Source of the DNA: Planctomycetota bacterium
Lineage (GTDB): Bacteria > Planctomycetota > UBA1135 > JADKAF01
Direction: 5' to 3'
Length of the DNA stretch: 48,891 nt
Assembly (NCBI GenBank): GCA_016793245.1
Contig: JAEUHW010000328.1
Span: 1 to 48,891 of the forward strand
The notes below the pieces were generated by a model. It worked only from the letters and a program-made list of their open reading frames with translations, was not told the DNA's origin and ran no database searches. This document shows positions 9,244 through 18,562 of this stretch, piece after piece. The position numbers were made by a program, and so were the translations under genes. Position 1 is the first letter of the stretch. Every line of letters begins with the position of its first letter.

Positions 9244-9589
9244 GGACGCAACCCGCTGGAGAGATGGTGCCGCCCCATGGAGAGCGGTGGGCGCGGTGCA
9301 GCCTGGGTCCCGGGGCCATCGGTAGCCATTGCCCGCTTCTGGACCGTGGTTCCCTCGCGAGGCGATCATCGATCTGCGCCCGGGCCGAGGTGCCCCTTTT
9401 ACCTCAATCGGATCGAGGGCGGTCTTGGAGCTAGGTCAGCGCCGAGCTCTCACCGAGACCTCGTCTCCCGTTCCTTGCGCGCGCACGGATTTGGCGCCTT
9501 CCGTCCCGCCGCCGCTCTGCGCCTCGGGCCGGCCCAGCAGCTTGCCGATCATCAGGCCCATGCCAGGCGCTCTGAGCCTGTCGCCTGCT
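9244..9589. other. 346-bp intergenic region
   Basis: This lies between the radical SAM gene and the hypothetical gene at 9590, both on the minus strand. I find no convincing small open frame on either strand, and specifically no short leader-plus-core peptide. The sequence TTTTACCTCAATC (around 9397-9409) is the only AT-rich patch and could belong to the promoter of the radical SAM gene. Confidence 0.4.
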
Positions 9590-10096
9590 TCAGCCGAGGT
9601 CCGCGTCTTCGTCGTCTTCCGAGCGCGGCTCGCCCGCGGCGCTGCCGCCGGCGAGCGCTTCGCCGAGGGCTTGCCCCATCTGCTGCATCGCGTCGCCCAT
9701 CTGCTGCATGGCGCCGCCGAGGGCTTCGCCCATCTGCTGCATCATCTGGTTCGCGAGCGCATCCATCTCCGGCGAGGCCTGCTCGCGCGTCGCGATGACG
9801 TCGAGCTTCCAGCCGCCGTCCTCCTGCACGAGGACGCTCGTGAAGGTGGCGATCGGCGGAGTGTCCGCGGTCGCGCCGGGGGGCATCAAGCGCATCGGGA
9901 TCAAGACGCGCGCGCCATCCTTCCGCGGCGTTCCGGGCACGAGCGCGAGCTCGGGAGGCGGCGGGTTGTCGTAGCTGCCGTCGGCGATCGACGCGCGCGT
10001 CAGCGCGCGCTGCATGCCCTCGCGATCGCCGCTCGCGCTTGCCGCGAGGAAGCTCTGGAGGGTCTCCAACGCGGCGCGCAGATCCTGATCGGTCAT
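9590..10096 (-). CDS. hypothetical protein with NTF2-like N-terminus and Met/Gln/Gly repeat tail
   Basis: 168 residues with no signal peptide. Residues 1-105 look like a small alpha+beta NTF2/SnoaL-type fold (helical start LETLQSFLAASASGD, final strands TSVLVQEDGGWKLDVIAT). I infer this from pattern only. Residues about 112-148 are a low-complexity tail built on four MQQMG/MGQALG-type repeats (MQQMGEALGG, MQQMGDAMQQMG), ending in the acidic SEDDEDADLG. Its start codon overlaps the stop of the gene at 10093 by four bases, so the two are co-transcribed and translationally coupled. The next gene downstream is the radical SAM-hydroxylase fusion, which makes this protein a speculative substrate candidate. 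No function is recognised. Confidence 0.75.
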   Translation of the reverse strand: MTDQDLRAALETLQSFLAASASGDREGMQRALTRASIADGSYDNPPPPELALVPGTPRKDGARVLIPMRLMPPGATADTPPIATFTSVLVQEDGGWKLDVIATREQASPEMDALANQMMQQMGEALGGAMQQMGDAMQQMGQALGEALAGGSAAGEPRSEDDEDADLG

Positions 10097-11016
10097 CGCT
10101 CTTCACTCCGGGGCTCGGCGCGGCCTCCTGCGCCGCGCGACGGCGGCACGCGAGCGTCGCGCAGGAACGCGGCTAGATCGTCGAGATCGTAGTTCGGGGA
10201 GAGCGGCTCGCGCCAGAAGTCGAGGAAGAAGGTCGCCGTCGCGAGATCGACCTCGATCCACGTGTGCATGCCGCCCGGAGGCACGGGGCGCGGATCGTCG
10301 AGGATGACGCGCGAGAACGCAGGCCCCGCCGGGATCGCGACGAGGTGCAGCGGCGCGAAGTCGATCTCGACAGCGCCATCGGCTCGAAGCAAGCGCGCGT
10401 CCCGCGTCGCCTCGTCCCATTGGATGCGCCAGCGACCGTCGCGTGTCGCGAGCTCGCGTGGCAGGGGCTCGCTCCGCGGGGCCTCGCTCGGCGATGGGAC
10501 GCTCTCCGTGCGCACCTCCGGGGCCGTGGTGGTCGCGCTCGGTGCGGAGCTCGCGATGTCGAGGATGGGCAGCGGCTCTTCGAACGGCGCCGGAGCGCTC
10601 TCGCTCGACGCCGCTGCGGACGGCATCGCTCTCGTCGGCGCGGGCGGCTCGGGTGGCAGTTCCCAGCGCGGGATCTCCTCCGACGCGCGCTCGCGCGGCG
10701 CGCGCGCCGTGGCGAAGACTTCGGCCAGCTCGGCCACATCGCCGAGCGGTGCCGCGGCGTGGCGCGGATCGCTCGCGAACCAGAGCCCGGTGGCGAGCTC
10801 GATCACCGCGGGCAGCCGCACGAGCTTCCGATCGTTCCTCGTGAGCGCGAGCACGAGCTGCGTCGAATCCGGAGTGAAGTACGCGACCTCGGCATCCCCC
10901 AGCGCCGCGTCGAGCGCGAGCAAGCCGCGACCGCTCGCGACGTGCACGAGCTCGAGCTCGAGCTGCGCACCGCGTCGGAAGAGGAAGCGTCCGTCGGGAG
11001 AGAGGAGCTCGCTCAA
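10093..11016 (-). CDS. hypothetical protein, WD40-like N-terminus
   Basis: 307 residues from a TTG start, with GGAG nine bases upstream. Residues 1-85 read like beta-propeller blades (LLSPDGRFLFRRG, YFTPDSTQLVLAL). A Pro/Ser/Ala/Glu-rich linker spans about 110-195, and a second beta-rich domain follows (RWRIQWDEATRDARLL, TWIEVDLATATFFLDFW). No signal peptide or membrane segment is seen, so it is probably cytoplasmic. It overlaps the next gene by four bases (ATGA). It lies 82 bases after sdhB but behind a hairpin, so it is probably not part of the succinate dehydrogenase unit. Function not recognised. Confidence 0.7.
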   Translation of the reverse strand: MSELLSPDGRFLFRRGAQLELELVHVASGRGLLALDAALGDAEVAYFTPDSTQLVLALTRNDRKLVRLPAVIELATGLWFASDPRHAAAPLGDVAELAEVFATARAPRERASEEIPRWELPPEPPAPTRAMPSAAASSESAPAPFEEPLPILDIASSAPSATTTAPEVRTESVPSPSEAPRSEPLPRELATRDGRWRIQWDEATRDARLLRADGAVEIDFAPLHLVAIPAGPAFSRVILDDPRPVPPGGMHTWIEVDLATATFFLDFWREPLSPNYDLDDLAAFLRDARVPPSRGAGGRAEPRSEER

Positions 11017-11038
11017 GAGATGTCGCTCCGAAATGCCG

Positions 11039-11073
11039 ACGCCCGCGGCGGAGCTGCCTCCGACCGCGGGCGT
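11039..11073 (-). terminator. hairpin after sdhB
   Basis: Inverted repeat ACGCCCGCGG (11039-11048) / CCGCGGGCGT (11064-11073): a 10-bp stem with a 15-base loop, 25 bases downstream of the sdhB stop on the minus strand. No long T-run follows on that strand (only ATTT). Likely end of the sdhCAB transcript. Confidence 0.5.
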
Positions 11074-11098
11074 TCCCAGCGCAGGGGGGAGCGTCGGC

Positions 11099-11866
11099 TC
11101 AACGCCCCTTCAGCTTCGCCTTGAAGAACTCGCGGTTCATGCGCGCGATGTTCTCGATCGAGATCTCCTTCGGGCACGCGGCTTCGCATTCCTGCGTGTT
11201 GGTGCACGCGCCGAAGCCCTCGGCGTCCATCTGCGCCACCATCGCCGAGACGCGGCGCTCGCGCTCGACCTGGCCTTGCGGCAAGAGCGCCAAGTGGGAG
11301 ACCTTGGCCGAGGTGAAGAGCATCGCCGAGGAGTTCTTGCACGAGGCGACGCACGCGCCGCAGCCGATGCAGGCCGCGGCATCCATGGCCTTCTCCGCGT
11401 TGTCCTTCGCGACCGGCACCAGGTTCGCGTCGGGCGCGGAGCCCGTGCTCACGGAGACGAAGCCGCCAGCTTGGATGATGCGGTCGAAGGCGCTGCGATC
11501 GACGACGAGGTCGCGCAGCACGGGGAACGCGCTGGCGCGGAAGGGCTCCAGCACGAGCTTCGCCCCGTTAGGGAAGCTGCGCATGTGGAGCTGGCAGAGC
11601 GTCGTGCCCTTCTCGTGGCCGTGCGCCTGACCGTTCACGACGCAGCCGCAAGCGCCGCAGATGCCTTCGCGGCAGTCGTGATCGAAGGCGACGGGCTCCT
11701 GCCCTTCCTTCACCAGTTTCTCGTTCAACTGGTCCAGCATCTCCAGGAACGAGTTGTCCGGAGAGACCGACTCCAGCACGTAGGTCTCGAAGCGGCCGGC
11801 GTCTTCCTGGCCCTTCTGCCGCCAGACCTCGAGCACGAGGCGCAAGCCCTGTTCCTTGCTGCTCAC
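11099..11866 (-). CDS. sdhB: succinate dehydrogenase/fumarate reductase iron-sulfur subunit
   Basis: 255 residues. It carries electrons from the flavoprotein SdhA to the cytochrome b subunit at the inner membrane (TCA cycle / respiratory complex II). The [2Fe-2S] cysteines are C65, C70, C73 and C91 (motif [11 protein letters not shown]). The second half has [11 protein letters not shown] (C166, C169, C172, C176) plus C221, C227 and C231, which bind the [4Fe-4S] and [3Fe-4S] clusters. The GTG start at 11866 overlaps the sdhA stop (GTGA), and the protein then begins where family members begin. The open frame continues upstream only as a shadow of sdhA. Length is normal for the Bacteroides/B. 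subtilis-like type. Confidence 0.96.
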   Translation of the reverse strand: MSSKEQGLRLVLEVWRQKGQEDAGRFETYVLESVSPDNSFLEMLDQLNEKLVKEGQEPVAFDHDCREGICGACGCVVNGQAHGHEKGTTLCQLHMRSFPNGAKLVLEPFRASAFPVLRDLVVDRSAFDRIIQAGGFVSVSTGSAPDANLVPVAKDNAEKAMDAAACIGCGACVASCKNSSAMLFTSAKVSHLALLPQGQVERERRVSAMVAQMDAEGFGACTNTQECEAACPKEISIENIARMNREFFKAKLKGR

Positions 11867-13854
11867 TTGTAGCTCCTCTGCGAAGGCTTGCAGTACTCGA
11901 ACGAGAGCTCCTCGCGATGCAGCGCGGGCTTCTCGCCGATCCCGGTGAACTCCCAAGCCGCGACGTGAGAGAAGTTCTGGTCGTCGCGTTGCGCCTCGCC
12001 TTCCGGAGTTTGGCTCTCCTCGCGGAAGTGTCCGCCGCACGACTCCGTGCGGTACAGCGCGTCGTGCACCATCGTCTGCGCGAACTCGAGGAAGTCGGCG
12101 ACGCGGCCGGCCTTCTCCAGGCTCTGATTCAGCTCGGTGCCACTGCCCGGCACGCTCACGTTCTTCCAGAACTCCTCGCGCAGCTCGGCGATGCGCCCGG
12201 CCGCGCGGCGGAGACCCGCGTCGTTGCGCGCCATGCCGCAGTGATCCCACATCAGCATGCCGAGCTCGCGATGGAACGAGTCCACCGTGCGCTTGCCGCG
12301 CGCGCTCAGCATCTTCTGGAGGCGCTCCTTCGTCTCGGCCTCCGCCTGCGCGAACGCGGCGTGATCGGTCGAGACCTTCGAGCCGAGCGGCTCGGCCGCG
12401 AGGAAGCCGCCGAGCGTGTAGGGGATCACGAAGTAGCCGTCGGCCAGGCCCTGCATCAGCGCCGAGGCGCCGAGGCGATTCGCGCCGTGGTCGGAGAAGT
12501 TCGCCTCGCCGAGCACGAAGAGCCCGGGGAGGTTGCTCATCAAGTTGTAGTCGACCCAGAGGCCGCCCATGGTGTAGTGCACCGCGGGGTAGATGCGCAT
12601 CGGCACGCGGTAGGGGTCATCTCCCGTGATCTTCTCGTACATCTGGAAGAGGTTGCCGTAGCGCTCGGCGATCGCGTTCTTGCCGAGGCGCTGGATCGCG
12701 TCGCGGAAGTCGAGATACACCGCGAGGCGCGTCGATCCCACACCGCGGCCTTCGTCGCAAACCTGCTTCGCGGCGCGCGAGGCGACGTCGCGGGGGACCA
12801 GGTTGCCGAAGCTCGGGTAGCGGCGCTCCAAGAAGTAATCGCGCTCGTCCTCGGGCACGTCGGCGCCGGGGCGCGCCTCGCCGGCCTTCTTCGGCACCCA
12901 GACGCGCCCGTCGTTGCGCAGCGACTCGCTCATCAGCGTGAGCTTCGACTGGATGTCGCCGTGGACGGGGATGCAGGTCGGGTGGATCTGCGTGAAGCAG
13001 GGATTGGCGAAGAACGCTCCGCGGCGATGCGCGCGCCACGCGGCGGTGACGTTGCAGGCCTTCGCGTTCGTCGAGAGGAAGAACACGTTGCCGTAGCCGC
13101 CGGTGCAGAGCAGCACGGCGTGCGCCCCGAAGCGCTCGAGCTTGCCGTTCACCAGGTTGCGCGCGATGACGCCGCGCGCCTTGCCGTCGACGACGACGAT
13201 GTCGAGCACGTCGCGGCGCGTGAGCATCTTGATCGTGCCGGCGCCGACGTTGCGCGAGAGCGCGCTGTACGCGCCGAGCAGGAGCTGCTGCCCGGTCTGG
13301 CCGCGTGCATAGAAGGTGCGCGAGACCTGCGCGCCGCCGAACGAGCGATTGTCGAGGTAACCGCCGTACTCGCGCGCGAACGGGACGCCCTGCGCGACGC
13401 ACTGATCGATGATGTTCCCGCTCACCTCGGCGAGGCGGTGGACGTTCGACTCGCGAGCGCGGTAGTCGCCGCCCTTCACCGTGTCGTAGAAGAGGCGGTG
13501 GACGCTATCGCCGTCGTTCTTGTAGTTCTTCGAGGCGTTGATGCCGCCCTGCGCCGCGATCGAGTGCGCGCGCCGCGGGCTGTCGTGCATCGTGAGCACG
13601 GTGACGTTGTAGCCGAGCTCGGCGAGCGAGGCTGCGGCAGCGGCGCCGGCGAGGCCGGTCCCGACGACCAGCACCTCGTACTTGCGCTTGTTCGCCGGGT
13701 TCACGAGCTTCAGCTCGAACTTGTGCTTGGTCCAGCGGTCGGCGATGGGGCCCTGCGGGCAGCGCCCGTCGAGCGTGCCCTTCGGCGCTTGGCTCGGAGC
13801 GATGCCAGAGGGAGCCGCCGTGGTCGCGCCGCCGGTCTTCTTGGATTCGGCCAT
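11863..13854 (-). CDS. sdhA: succinate dehydrogenase/fumarate reductase flavoprotein subunit
   Basis: 663 residues. It oxidises succinate to fumarate (or the reverse) with covalently bound FAD. The FAD dinucleotide fold is near residues 43-70 ([21 protein letters not shown]). The flavin-linking region [17 protein letters not shown] carries the expected His. GGLWVDYN and the [10 protein letters not shown] block near the C-terminal third are typical. The N-terminus has a 40-residue extension ([17 protein letters not shown]...) before the fold. The length and sequence match the non-classical family with a single cytochrome b subunit rather than proteobacterial SdhA. It is separated by four bases from sdhC and overlaps sdhB by four bases, so sdhC-sdhA-sdhB is one operon. 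Confidence 0.96.
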   Translation of the reverse strand: MAESKKTGGATTAAPSGIAPSQAPKGTLDGRCPQGPIADRWTKHKFELKLVNPANKRKYEVLVVGTGLAGAAAAASLAELGYNVTVLTMHDSPRRAHSIAAQGGINASKNYKNDGDSVHRLFYDTVKGGDYRARESNVHRLAEVSGNIIDQCVAQGVPFAREYGGYLDNRSFGGAQVSRTFYARGQTGQQLLLGAYSALSRNVGAGTIKMLTRRDVLDIVVVDGKARGVIARNLVNGKLERFGAHAVLLCTGGYGNVFFLSTNAKACNVTAAWRAHRRGAFFANPCFTQIHPTCIPVHGDIQSKLTLMSESLRNDGRVWVPKKAGEARPGADVPEDERDYFLERRYPSFGNLVPRDVASRAAKQVCDEGRGVGSTRLAVYLDFRDAIQRLGKNAIAERYGNLFQMYEKITGDDPYRVPMRIYPAVHYTMGGLWVDYNLMSNLPGLFVLGEANFSDHGANRLGASALMQGLADGYFVIPYTLGGFLAAEPLGSKVSTDHAAFAQAEAETKERLQKMLSARGKRTVDSFHRELGMLMWDHCGMARNDAGLRRAAGRIAELREEFWKNVSVPGSGTELNQSLEKAGRVADFLEFAQTMVHDALYRTESCGGHFREESQTPEGEAQRDDQNFSHVAAWEFTGIGEKPALHREELSFEYCKPSQRSYK

Positions 13855-13858
13855 GGTC

Positions 13859-14578
13859 TCAGCGCCCCCCGCGCAGGAGCGCGTAGACGACGATCAGCAG
13901 GAAGCCCGCGGCGAGCAGCGCGCCGACGGCGCGCGAGATGCCGGTGAGGCGGGCATGCCAGCGCTTGCTGTTCCAGCCCAGTGTCTGGAAGAGGCTCCAG
14001 ACCCCGTGGGAGAGGTGGACGCCGACCGCGCAGACGCCGACGGCGTAGACCAGGGCGCCGAGGGGATGCGCGAGCGTGCGCAGGACCCACTGGCTGCCGG
14101 TCTCGACCGTCGGGTTCCCGAAGAGCGGGGCGCGGAACTTCATGTGCGCGATGTGCACGATCACGAACACGAGCACGGCAGAGCCCGTGATCACCATCGT
14201 TCGCGAGGCGAGCGTCGCCTTGCCGCGCGTCGCGGCCACCGCGTACTTCTGCGGCTTCGCATCGCGGTTCGCGCGCGCGCAGGCGAGCGCCAGCGCGACA
14301 TGCACCACGAAGACCGCGAAGAGCCCGATCTCGGCCAGCGGGAGCAGCGGGCTCGCGTGCAGGGCCGCGGCGTACTGATCGAAGGCCCCCGGGATCAGGA
14401 TCAACAGGTTCCCCGCCAAGTGGGCGAAGAGGAACCCGACCAAGGCGAGGCCGCTCATCGCGACCGCGTACTTCTTGGTCACCGAAGAGAGGCCCGCGTG
14501 CAGATGGCCTGCTCGCGGTGTCGCGATCGGCGCGGCGATCCGCGCGCTCGATCCGGGACTCGGTGCAGCTTCGGACAT
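13859..14578 (-). CDS. sdhC: succinate dehydrogenase cytochrome b558 subunit
   Basis: 239 residues with five predicted membrane helices (starting near residues 38, 80, 127, 170 and 215). It is the single membrane anchor that passes electrons from SdhB to quinone and binds haem b. Candidate haem-ligand histidines lie in the helices ([34 protein letters not shown]). Size and spacing fit the TIGR02046-type b558 family used with long SdhA proteins. It is the first gene of the operon. The 218-bp gap up to the divergent M61 gene should hold its promoter. The N-terminal 30 residues are Ala/Pro-rich and not conserved in the family. Confidence 0.93.
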   Translation of the reverse strand: MSEAAPSPGSSARIAAPIATPRAGHLHAGLSSVTKKYAVAMSGLALVGFLFAHLAGNLLILIPGAFDQYAAALHASPLLPLAEIGLFAVFVVHVALALACARANRDAKPQKYAVAATRGKATLASRTMVITGSAVLVFVIVHIAHMKFRAPLFGNPTVETGSQWVLRTLAHPLGALVYAVGVCAVGVHLSHGVWSLFQTLGWNSKRWHARLTGISRAVGALLAAGFLLIVVYALLRGGR

Positions 14579-14783
14579 GAGGTCTGATCCGGCTCGAGGA
14601 AGGGCACTCCGGCGGGAGTTGCGAGCCGAAGAGGATCGCTTTCGCCGGAGGGGGCGTCAACCGCGCGATGTGCGGTGCGCCGTCGAAGCGCGCTCCCTTC
14701 GCCGCGTCGGCGCGCCGGGAGGCGGCGGGAGTGCAGCCGCGGCGCTTTGCCGCGAGGAGCGCGCGCTCGCGCGCGGCGCGGCC

Positions 14784-14789
14784 TACAAT
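14784..14789 (+). promoter_or_regulatory. candidate -10 element TACAAT, leaderless start
   Basis: CCTACAATCC ends seven bases before the ATG at 14797. With usual -10 to start-site spacing, the transcript would begin at or next to the ATG, giving a leaderless message. No Shine-Dalgarno sequence is present. No clear -35. Confidence 0.5.
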
Positions 14790-14796
14790 CCGCGGC

Positions 14797-16536
14797 ATGA
14801 GCGACCTCCCGCCGATCCGGCACCGCCTGAGCTTCCCCGCACCCTGGACCCACGACTTCGAGGTGGAGACGCGCCTCGAAACCGAAGGGTGCCGGAGCTT
14901 GGAGCTCGCGATGGCGGTGTGGACCCCGGGCTCCTATCTCGTGCGCGAGTATGCGCGCCACGTCGAGGGGCTCTGCGCCGAGGACGAGCGCGGCGCGCCG
15001 CTCGCGGTGCGGAAGACCCGCAAGAACCGCTGGCGCTTCGAATGCGCGGGAGCGAGCGCGATCGTCGTGCGCTATCGCCTACACGCGCGCGAGCTCAGCG
15101 TGCGGACGAACTGGGTCGATGCCGAGCTCGCGTTGCTCGCACCCGCGGCGACCTTCCTGTTCGACCCCGCGCATCCCGAGCGGCCGCACGAGCTGCGCAT
15201 CTCCCCGTACGAGCACTGGACCGCGGTCGAGTGCCCGTTGCCGGGGCTGCGCGACGGGGCGGAGTTCGTCTTCCACGCCGCCGACTACGACAGCCTCGTC
15301 GATGCGCCGATCCTCGCCGGGGGACTCGAGATCCACGAGCGGGTGGTCGAGGGCCGACCGGTGAAGCTCGTGCAAGCCGGCGATGTCGCGCGTTGGGATG
15401 GCGCCGTCGCGGCGGATGCCTGCGCGCGCATCGCCGCGACGCAGGCGCGCTTCTGGGGCGGTCTGCCGTACGAGGAGTACCGCTTCTTCAACGTGGTGCT
15501 GGAGTCGGGAGGCGGGCTCGAACATCGCGACTCGACCGTGCTCCTGAGCGGGCGAGCGGTCTTCGCGCAGCGGCGCGAGTATCGCCGCTGGCTCGGCACC
15601 GCCTGCCACGAGCACTTCCACGTCTGGAACGTGAAGCGCTTGCGTCCGCTGGAGCTCGGCCCCTTCGACTACGAGAACGAGAACCTGACGCGCGGGCTCT
15701 GGTTCGCCGAAGGTGCGACTTCCTACTACGACGAGCTCTTGCTGCGCCGCAGCGGCTTGGTGAGCGTCGAGGAGTACCTGGAGGAGCTCGGCGAGTTCCT
15801 CTCGCGCTATCTCGCGACGCCGGGGCGGCTCGTGCAGCCGCTCGCCGAATCGTCCTACGACGCGTGGATCAAGCTCTACCGCCCGGACGCGAACGCGAGC
15901 AACAGCCGCATCTCGTACTACACGAAGGGTGCGGTGCTCTGCTTCCTGCTCGACGCCGAGCTGCGGACGCGCACCGCAGACCGGGTCACGCTCGACGACT
16001 GGATGCGCGCGGCCTACGCGCGTTGGAGCGGCGCGCGCGGCTTCGCCGAAGGCGAGCTCGAGGCGCTGGCGAGCGAGCTCGCCGGCGTGGATCTCTCCGC
16101 GTTCTTCGCGCGGGCGCTCCACGGCACCGAAGAGCTCGATCTCGCTCCGGCGCTGGCGGCGTTCGGTCTCCGCTTCGCGCCGGAGACGACGCCCGCGCCC
16201 GCGTGGCTCGGCGTCGCGGCGCGCGCGAGAGAAGGCCGCATCGTCGTGGAAGAGGTGCGCCGCGACGGCCCCGCGTGGTGCGCGGGCGTCTCGCCGGAGG
16301 ACGAGCTTCTCGCGCTGGACGGCTTGCGCCTCGAAGTCGCGGATTGGAGTGTGCGCCTCGAGTCCCTGCCCGTGGGGCTGCCGCTCGAGCTCCTGCTCGC
16401 GCGGCGCGGGCGGATCCGCCGCGTGAGCGTCGTGGTGCGGCCGCAGCCCCAACGCGTGCGGAAGCTCGAGCTCGATCCCGCGGCGACGCCCGAGGTGCAA
16501 GCGCGACGCGCGAGCTGGCTCTCCGAGCTCGCCTGA
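14797..16536 (+). CDS. M61 family metallopeptidase with PDZ domain
   Basis: 579 residues, homologous to glycyl aminopeptidase-type M61 enzymes. Residues 1-170 form the N-terminal beta domain. The zinc site is H271-E-H-F-H275 in the family signature HEHFHVWNVKRLRP, with E305 in GLWFAEGATSYY as third ligand. A C-terminal PDZ-like domain covers about 465-555 (WLGVAARAREGRIVVEEV, AGVSPEDELLALDG). There is no signal peptide at this start, so it may be cytoplasmic, unlike many secreted M61 proteins. The start was chosen because the ATG follows TACAAT directly and the sequence then begins as the family does. The upstream 218 bases to sdhC are a divergent promoter region. Confidence 0.92.
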   Translation: MSDLPPIRHRLSFPAPWTHDFEVETRLETEGCRSLELAMAVWTPGSYLVREYARHVEGLCAEDERGAPLAVRKTRKNRWRFECAGASAIVVRYRLHARELSVRTNWVDAELALLAPAATFLFDPAHPERPHELRISPYEHWTAVECPLPGLRDGAEFVFHAADYDSLVDAPILAGGLEIHERVVEGRPVKLVQAGDVARWDGAVAADACARIAATQARFWGGLPYEEYRFFNVVLESGGGLEHRDSTVLLSGRAVFAQRREYRRWLGTACHEHFHVWNVKRLRPLELGPFDYENENLTRGLWFAEGATSYYDELLLRRSGLVSVEEYLEELGEFLSRYLATPGRLVQPLAESSYDAWIKLYRPDANASNSRISYYTKGAVLCFLLDAELRTRTADRVTLDDWMRAAYARWSGARGFAEGELEALASELAGVDLSAFFARALHGTEELDLAPALAAFGLRFAPETTPAPAWLGVAARAREGRIVVEEVRRDGPAWCAGVSPEDELLALDGLRLEVADWSVRLESLPVGLPLELLLARRGRIRRVSVVVRPQPQRVRKLELDPAATPEVQARRASWLSELA

Positions 16537-16603
16537 CGAACGCGCCGAGCCGACGCGCAACGGCGCCCGCTCTTCGCCGGATGTCGCTGCGCAGGACATG
16601 GGC

Positions 16604-16609
16604 TAGGAT
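16604..16609 (+). promoter_or_regulatory. candidate -10 element TAGGAT
   Basis: GGCTAGGATCGCC lies 31 bases before the ATG at 16640, in the same sequence context as the element at 951. No recognisable -35. Confidence 0.45.
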
Positions 16610-16639
16610 CGCCAGCGGTCTCCCTCGGCGTATCCCGAC

Positions 16640-18562
16640 ATGCTCCGCACTCCGCTCCTCGCGCTCGCGTCGTTGGCGCTCTGTCCTCCCGCGGCTCTCC
16701 CTCAGGGCTTCGGTGGGCAGAAGCTGCGCTGCGATGCGCAGGCACTGACCGCCCACGCAGGCAACGGCAACGCGATCGACGACGCCTTGCTCGGCGTGCA
16801 GTACCTCGGCGGGCACTTCTATGTGACCGGGCGCGACGCCGCGAACGCGGGCGGCGCGCATTCGATCTATGTGCTGGACGCGGCCTGCCAGCGCGTGCGC
16901 GTCTTCGATCAACCGGCGTACACCACCTCGAGCGCCTGGGGCTTTCGCGATGGGATGAGCGACGGCGTCGGGCTCGCGTTCGGCTTCGAAGATGGCCTCG
17001 GCTTCCTCGACGCGTTCGGCGCGCCGCTGACGAGCTTCGGCGGCGTCGCCTTGGGGAGCTCCCCGGTCGTGCTCGCGGGCTATCCCGCGGGGCTGGTCTA
17101 CCGCGCGCTCGCGTTCGATGCGGTGGCGCGCAGCGTCTTCGTCGCGGACTTCGACAGCGCGATCCACGAGCTCGACCTCGCGACGGGGAACCTGCTGCAC
17201 TCGTGGCCGAACCTCGCGGGCGGCGACGCGTGGAGCGCGTACGGTCTCGCGCTCGATGCGCAACAAACGACGCCGGCGGAAGCCGCGCTGTGGGTGAGCG
17301 GCGACAGCGGCTCGAGCGCGATCCGTCTCTACCGCTTGCCGCGCCAAGGGCCGGGCTCGACGGCGCTCGCGACCAGCGCGCGCATCGCGCGCGATCAGCC
17401 GCTCTCCGCCGTCGGCGGCCTCTCCGAGGTGCCGGGCGGCACGCCGCTCCAGCCGATCGCGAGCGCGTTCGACCTCGTCGCCTTGGATCAGGGGGCGCGC
17501 GATGTGATCTCGACCTATCGCGTGCATGCCTACGCGACGTGCAACGGGGCCGAGGATGCGTATCTGGTCGCCGGGAGCGGCTTCTCATTCGCGCTCGCCG
17601 AGGACGATCGTGCGCGCGTGGACAGCGTGCGCTTCTATCCCGACGACTGGATCTATTGGAGCTACGTCGAGCCACAGCCGTCCGCGCGCTTCGGCGCGGT
17701 GTGGGGCAACGTGAAGGTCACCGTCCTCGACGAGACCGACGATCGCCTGAGCACGCTGCTCGACCCGAGCTTCGAGCTGCGCGTCGCGTGGGGTGGCTCG
17801 GTGCCGCAGGGCTTCCTGCCGCTCTACCTCGGGCCGAACGTCACCGCCGGCGGTCCGCCGTCGGCGATCCCGATCCCGCCGGGCAACTTCGAGCCCGGCG
17901 AGGGCCTGCGCCTGCAGGGCTTCTTCATCGACTTCTGCAACCCGGGCTTTCCGATCGTCGCGACGAACCAGGTGCGCTTCGTCTCGGAGAACGGGTTCCG
18001 CCCGCCGGTGCGCGTCGTCGCGGAAGGCGCGGACAGCTTCGATGCGGATCCGTCGCGCGGGTTCTGGCGCATCGTGAACGAGGATCGTCTCGGGCGTCGC
18101 ATCACCGCGGTGACGCTCGACTGGATCGGCTCGCCGAATGTGCGCCAGGCCACGATGCGCTTCGACACCGATCAAGTCGGCATGGGCTCGCTCTTCGAAG
18201 GCGGCAACAGCGCGCTGCCGGGCTGCGCGGGGACCTATCGGCGGGGCAGCGATCTCGCGACGGGGCTCGTCTACGACGCGAGCTGCACGACGCCCGCGAC
18301 GCCGTGCGATCCCGGCGCGCGGACCGGCTGGATCGGGACGAACGCCGGTCCTTCGGTCGAGGATTGGCGCACGCTGCACTTCCGCTTCACCGGCTTCGAT
18401 CCAGGAGAGGTCTTCGAGTTCGACGCGGACACCGATGGCGGGCAAGGCGTCGCGGGCGGCGACATGGAGGGGCTGCGCGTGCGCGTCGAGCTCTCCGACA
18501 GCACCGTCCTGAACGGCGTGCTCGTGGCCGTCGCACGCGATCGCGCGCAGGTGTCGCTCTGA
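16640..18562 (+). CDS. secreted hypothetical protein with beta-propeller-like N-terminal half
   Basis: 640 residues with a cleavable-type signal peptide (LLALASLALCPPAALPQGFG, residues about 6-25), so it is exported. Residues about 40-240 contain repeated beta stretches such as HSIYVLDAACQRVRVF, SVFVADFDSAIHELDL and ALWVSGDSGSSAIRLY, as in propeller-type proteins that follow a time course. Residues about 300-640 are a second region rich in Gly, Phe and Asp (FYPDDWIYWSYVEPQP, FDADTDGGQGVAGGDMEG), perhaps a galactose-binding-like fold. Cysteines are paired loosely, as expected outside the cytoplasm. The stop overlaps the next gene by four bases. No enzyme motif is recognised. Confidence 0.82.
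   Translation: MLRTPLLALASLALCPPAALPQGFGGQKLRCDAQALTAHAGNGNAIDDALLGVQYLGGHFYVTGRDAANAGGAHSIYVLDAACQRVRVFDQPAYTTSSAWGFRDGMSDGVGLAFGFEDGLGFLDAFGAPLTSFGGVALGSSPVVLAGYPAGLVYRALAFDAVARSVFVADFDSAIHELDLATGNLLHSWPNLAGGDAWSAYGLALDAQQTTPAEAALWVSGDSGSSAIRLYRLPRQGPGSTALATSARIARDQPLSAVGGLSEVPGGTPLQPIASAFDLVALDQGARDVISTYRVHAYATCNGAEDAYLVAGSGFSFALAEDDRARVDSVRFYPDDWIYWSYVEPQPSARFGAVWGNVKVTVLDETDDRLSTLLDPSFELRVAWGGSVPQGFLPLYLGPNVTAGGPPSAIPIPPGNFEPGEGLRLQGFFIDFCNPGFPIVATNQVRFVSENGFRPPVRVVAEGADSFDADPSRGFWRIVNEDRLGRRITAVTLDWIGSPNVRQATMRFDTDQVGMGSLFEGGNSALPGCAGTYRRGSDLATGLVYDASCTTPATPCDPGARTGWIGTNAGPSVEDWRTLHFRFTGFDPGEVFEFDADTDGGQGVAGGDMEGLRVRVELSDSTVLNGVLVAVARDRAQVSL

Noticed and set aside
9277..9798. Small peptide precursor upstream of the radical SAM fusion
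   Set aside because: The frames here are Arg/Ser/Pro-rich shadows without a start signal or a leader-core pattern.
11917..13947. Plus-strand 676-residue open frame
   Set aside because: It is antisense to sdhA; sdhA has every expected motif and an operon position.
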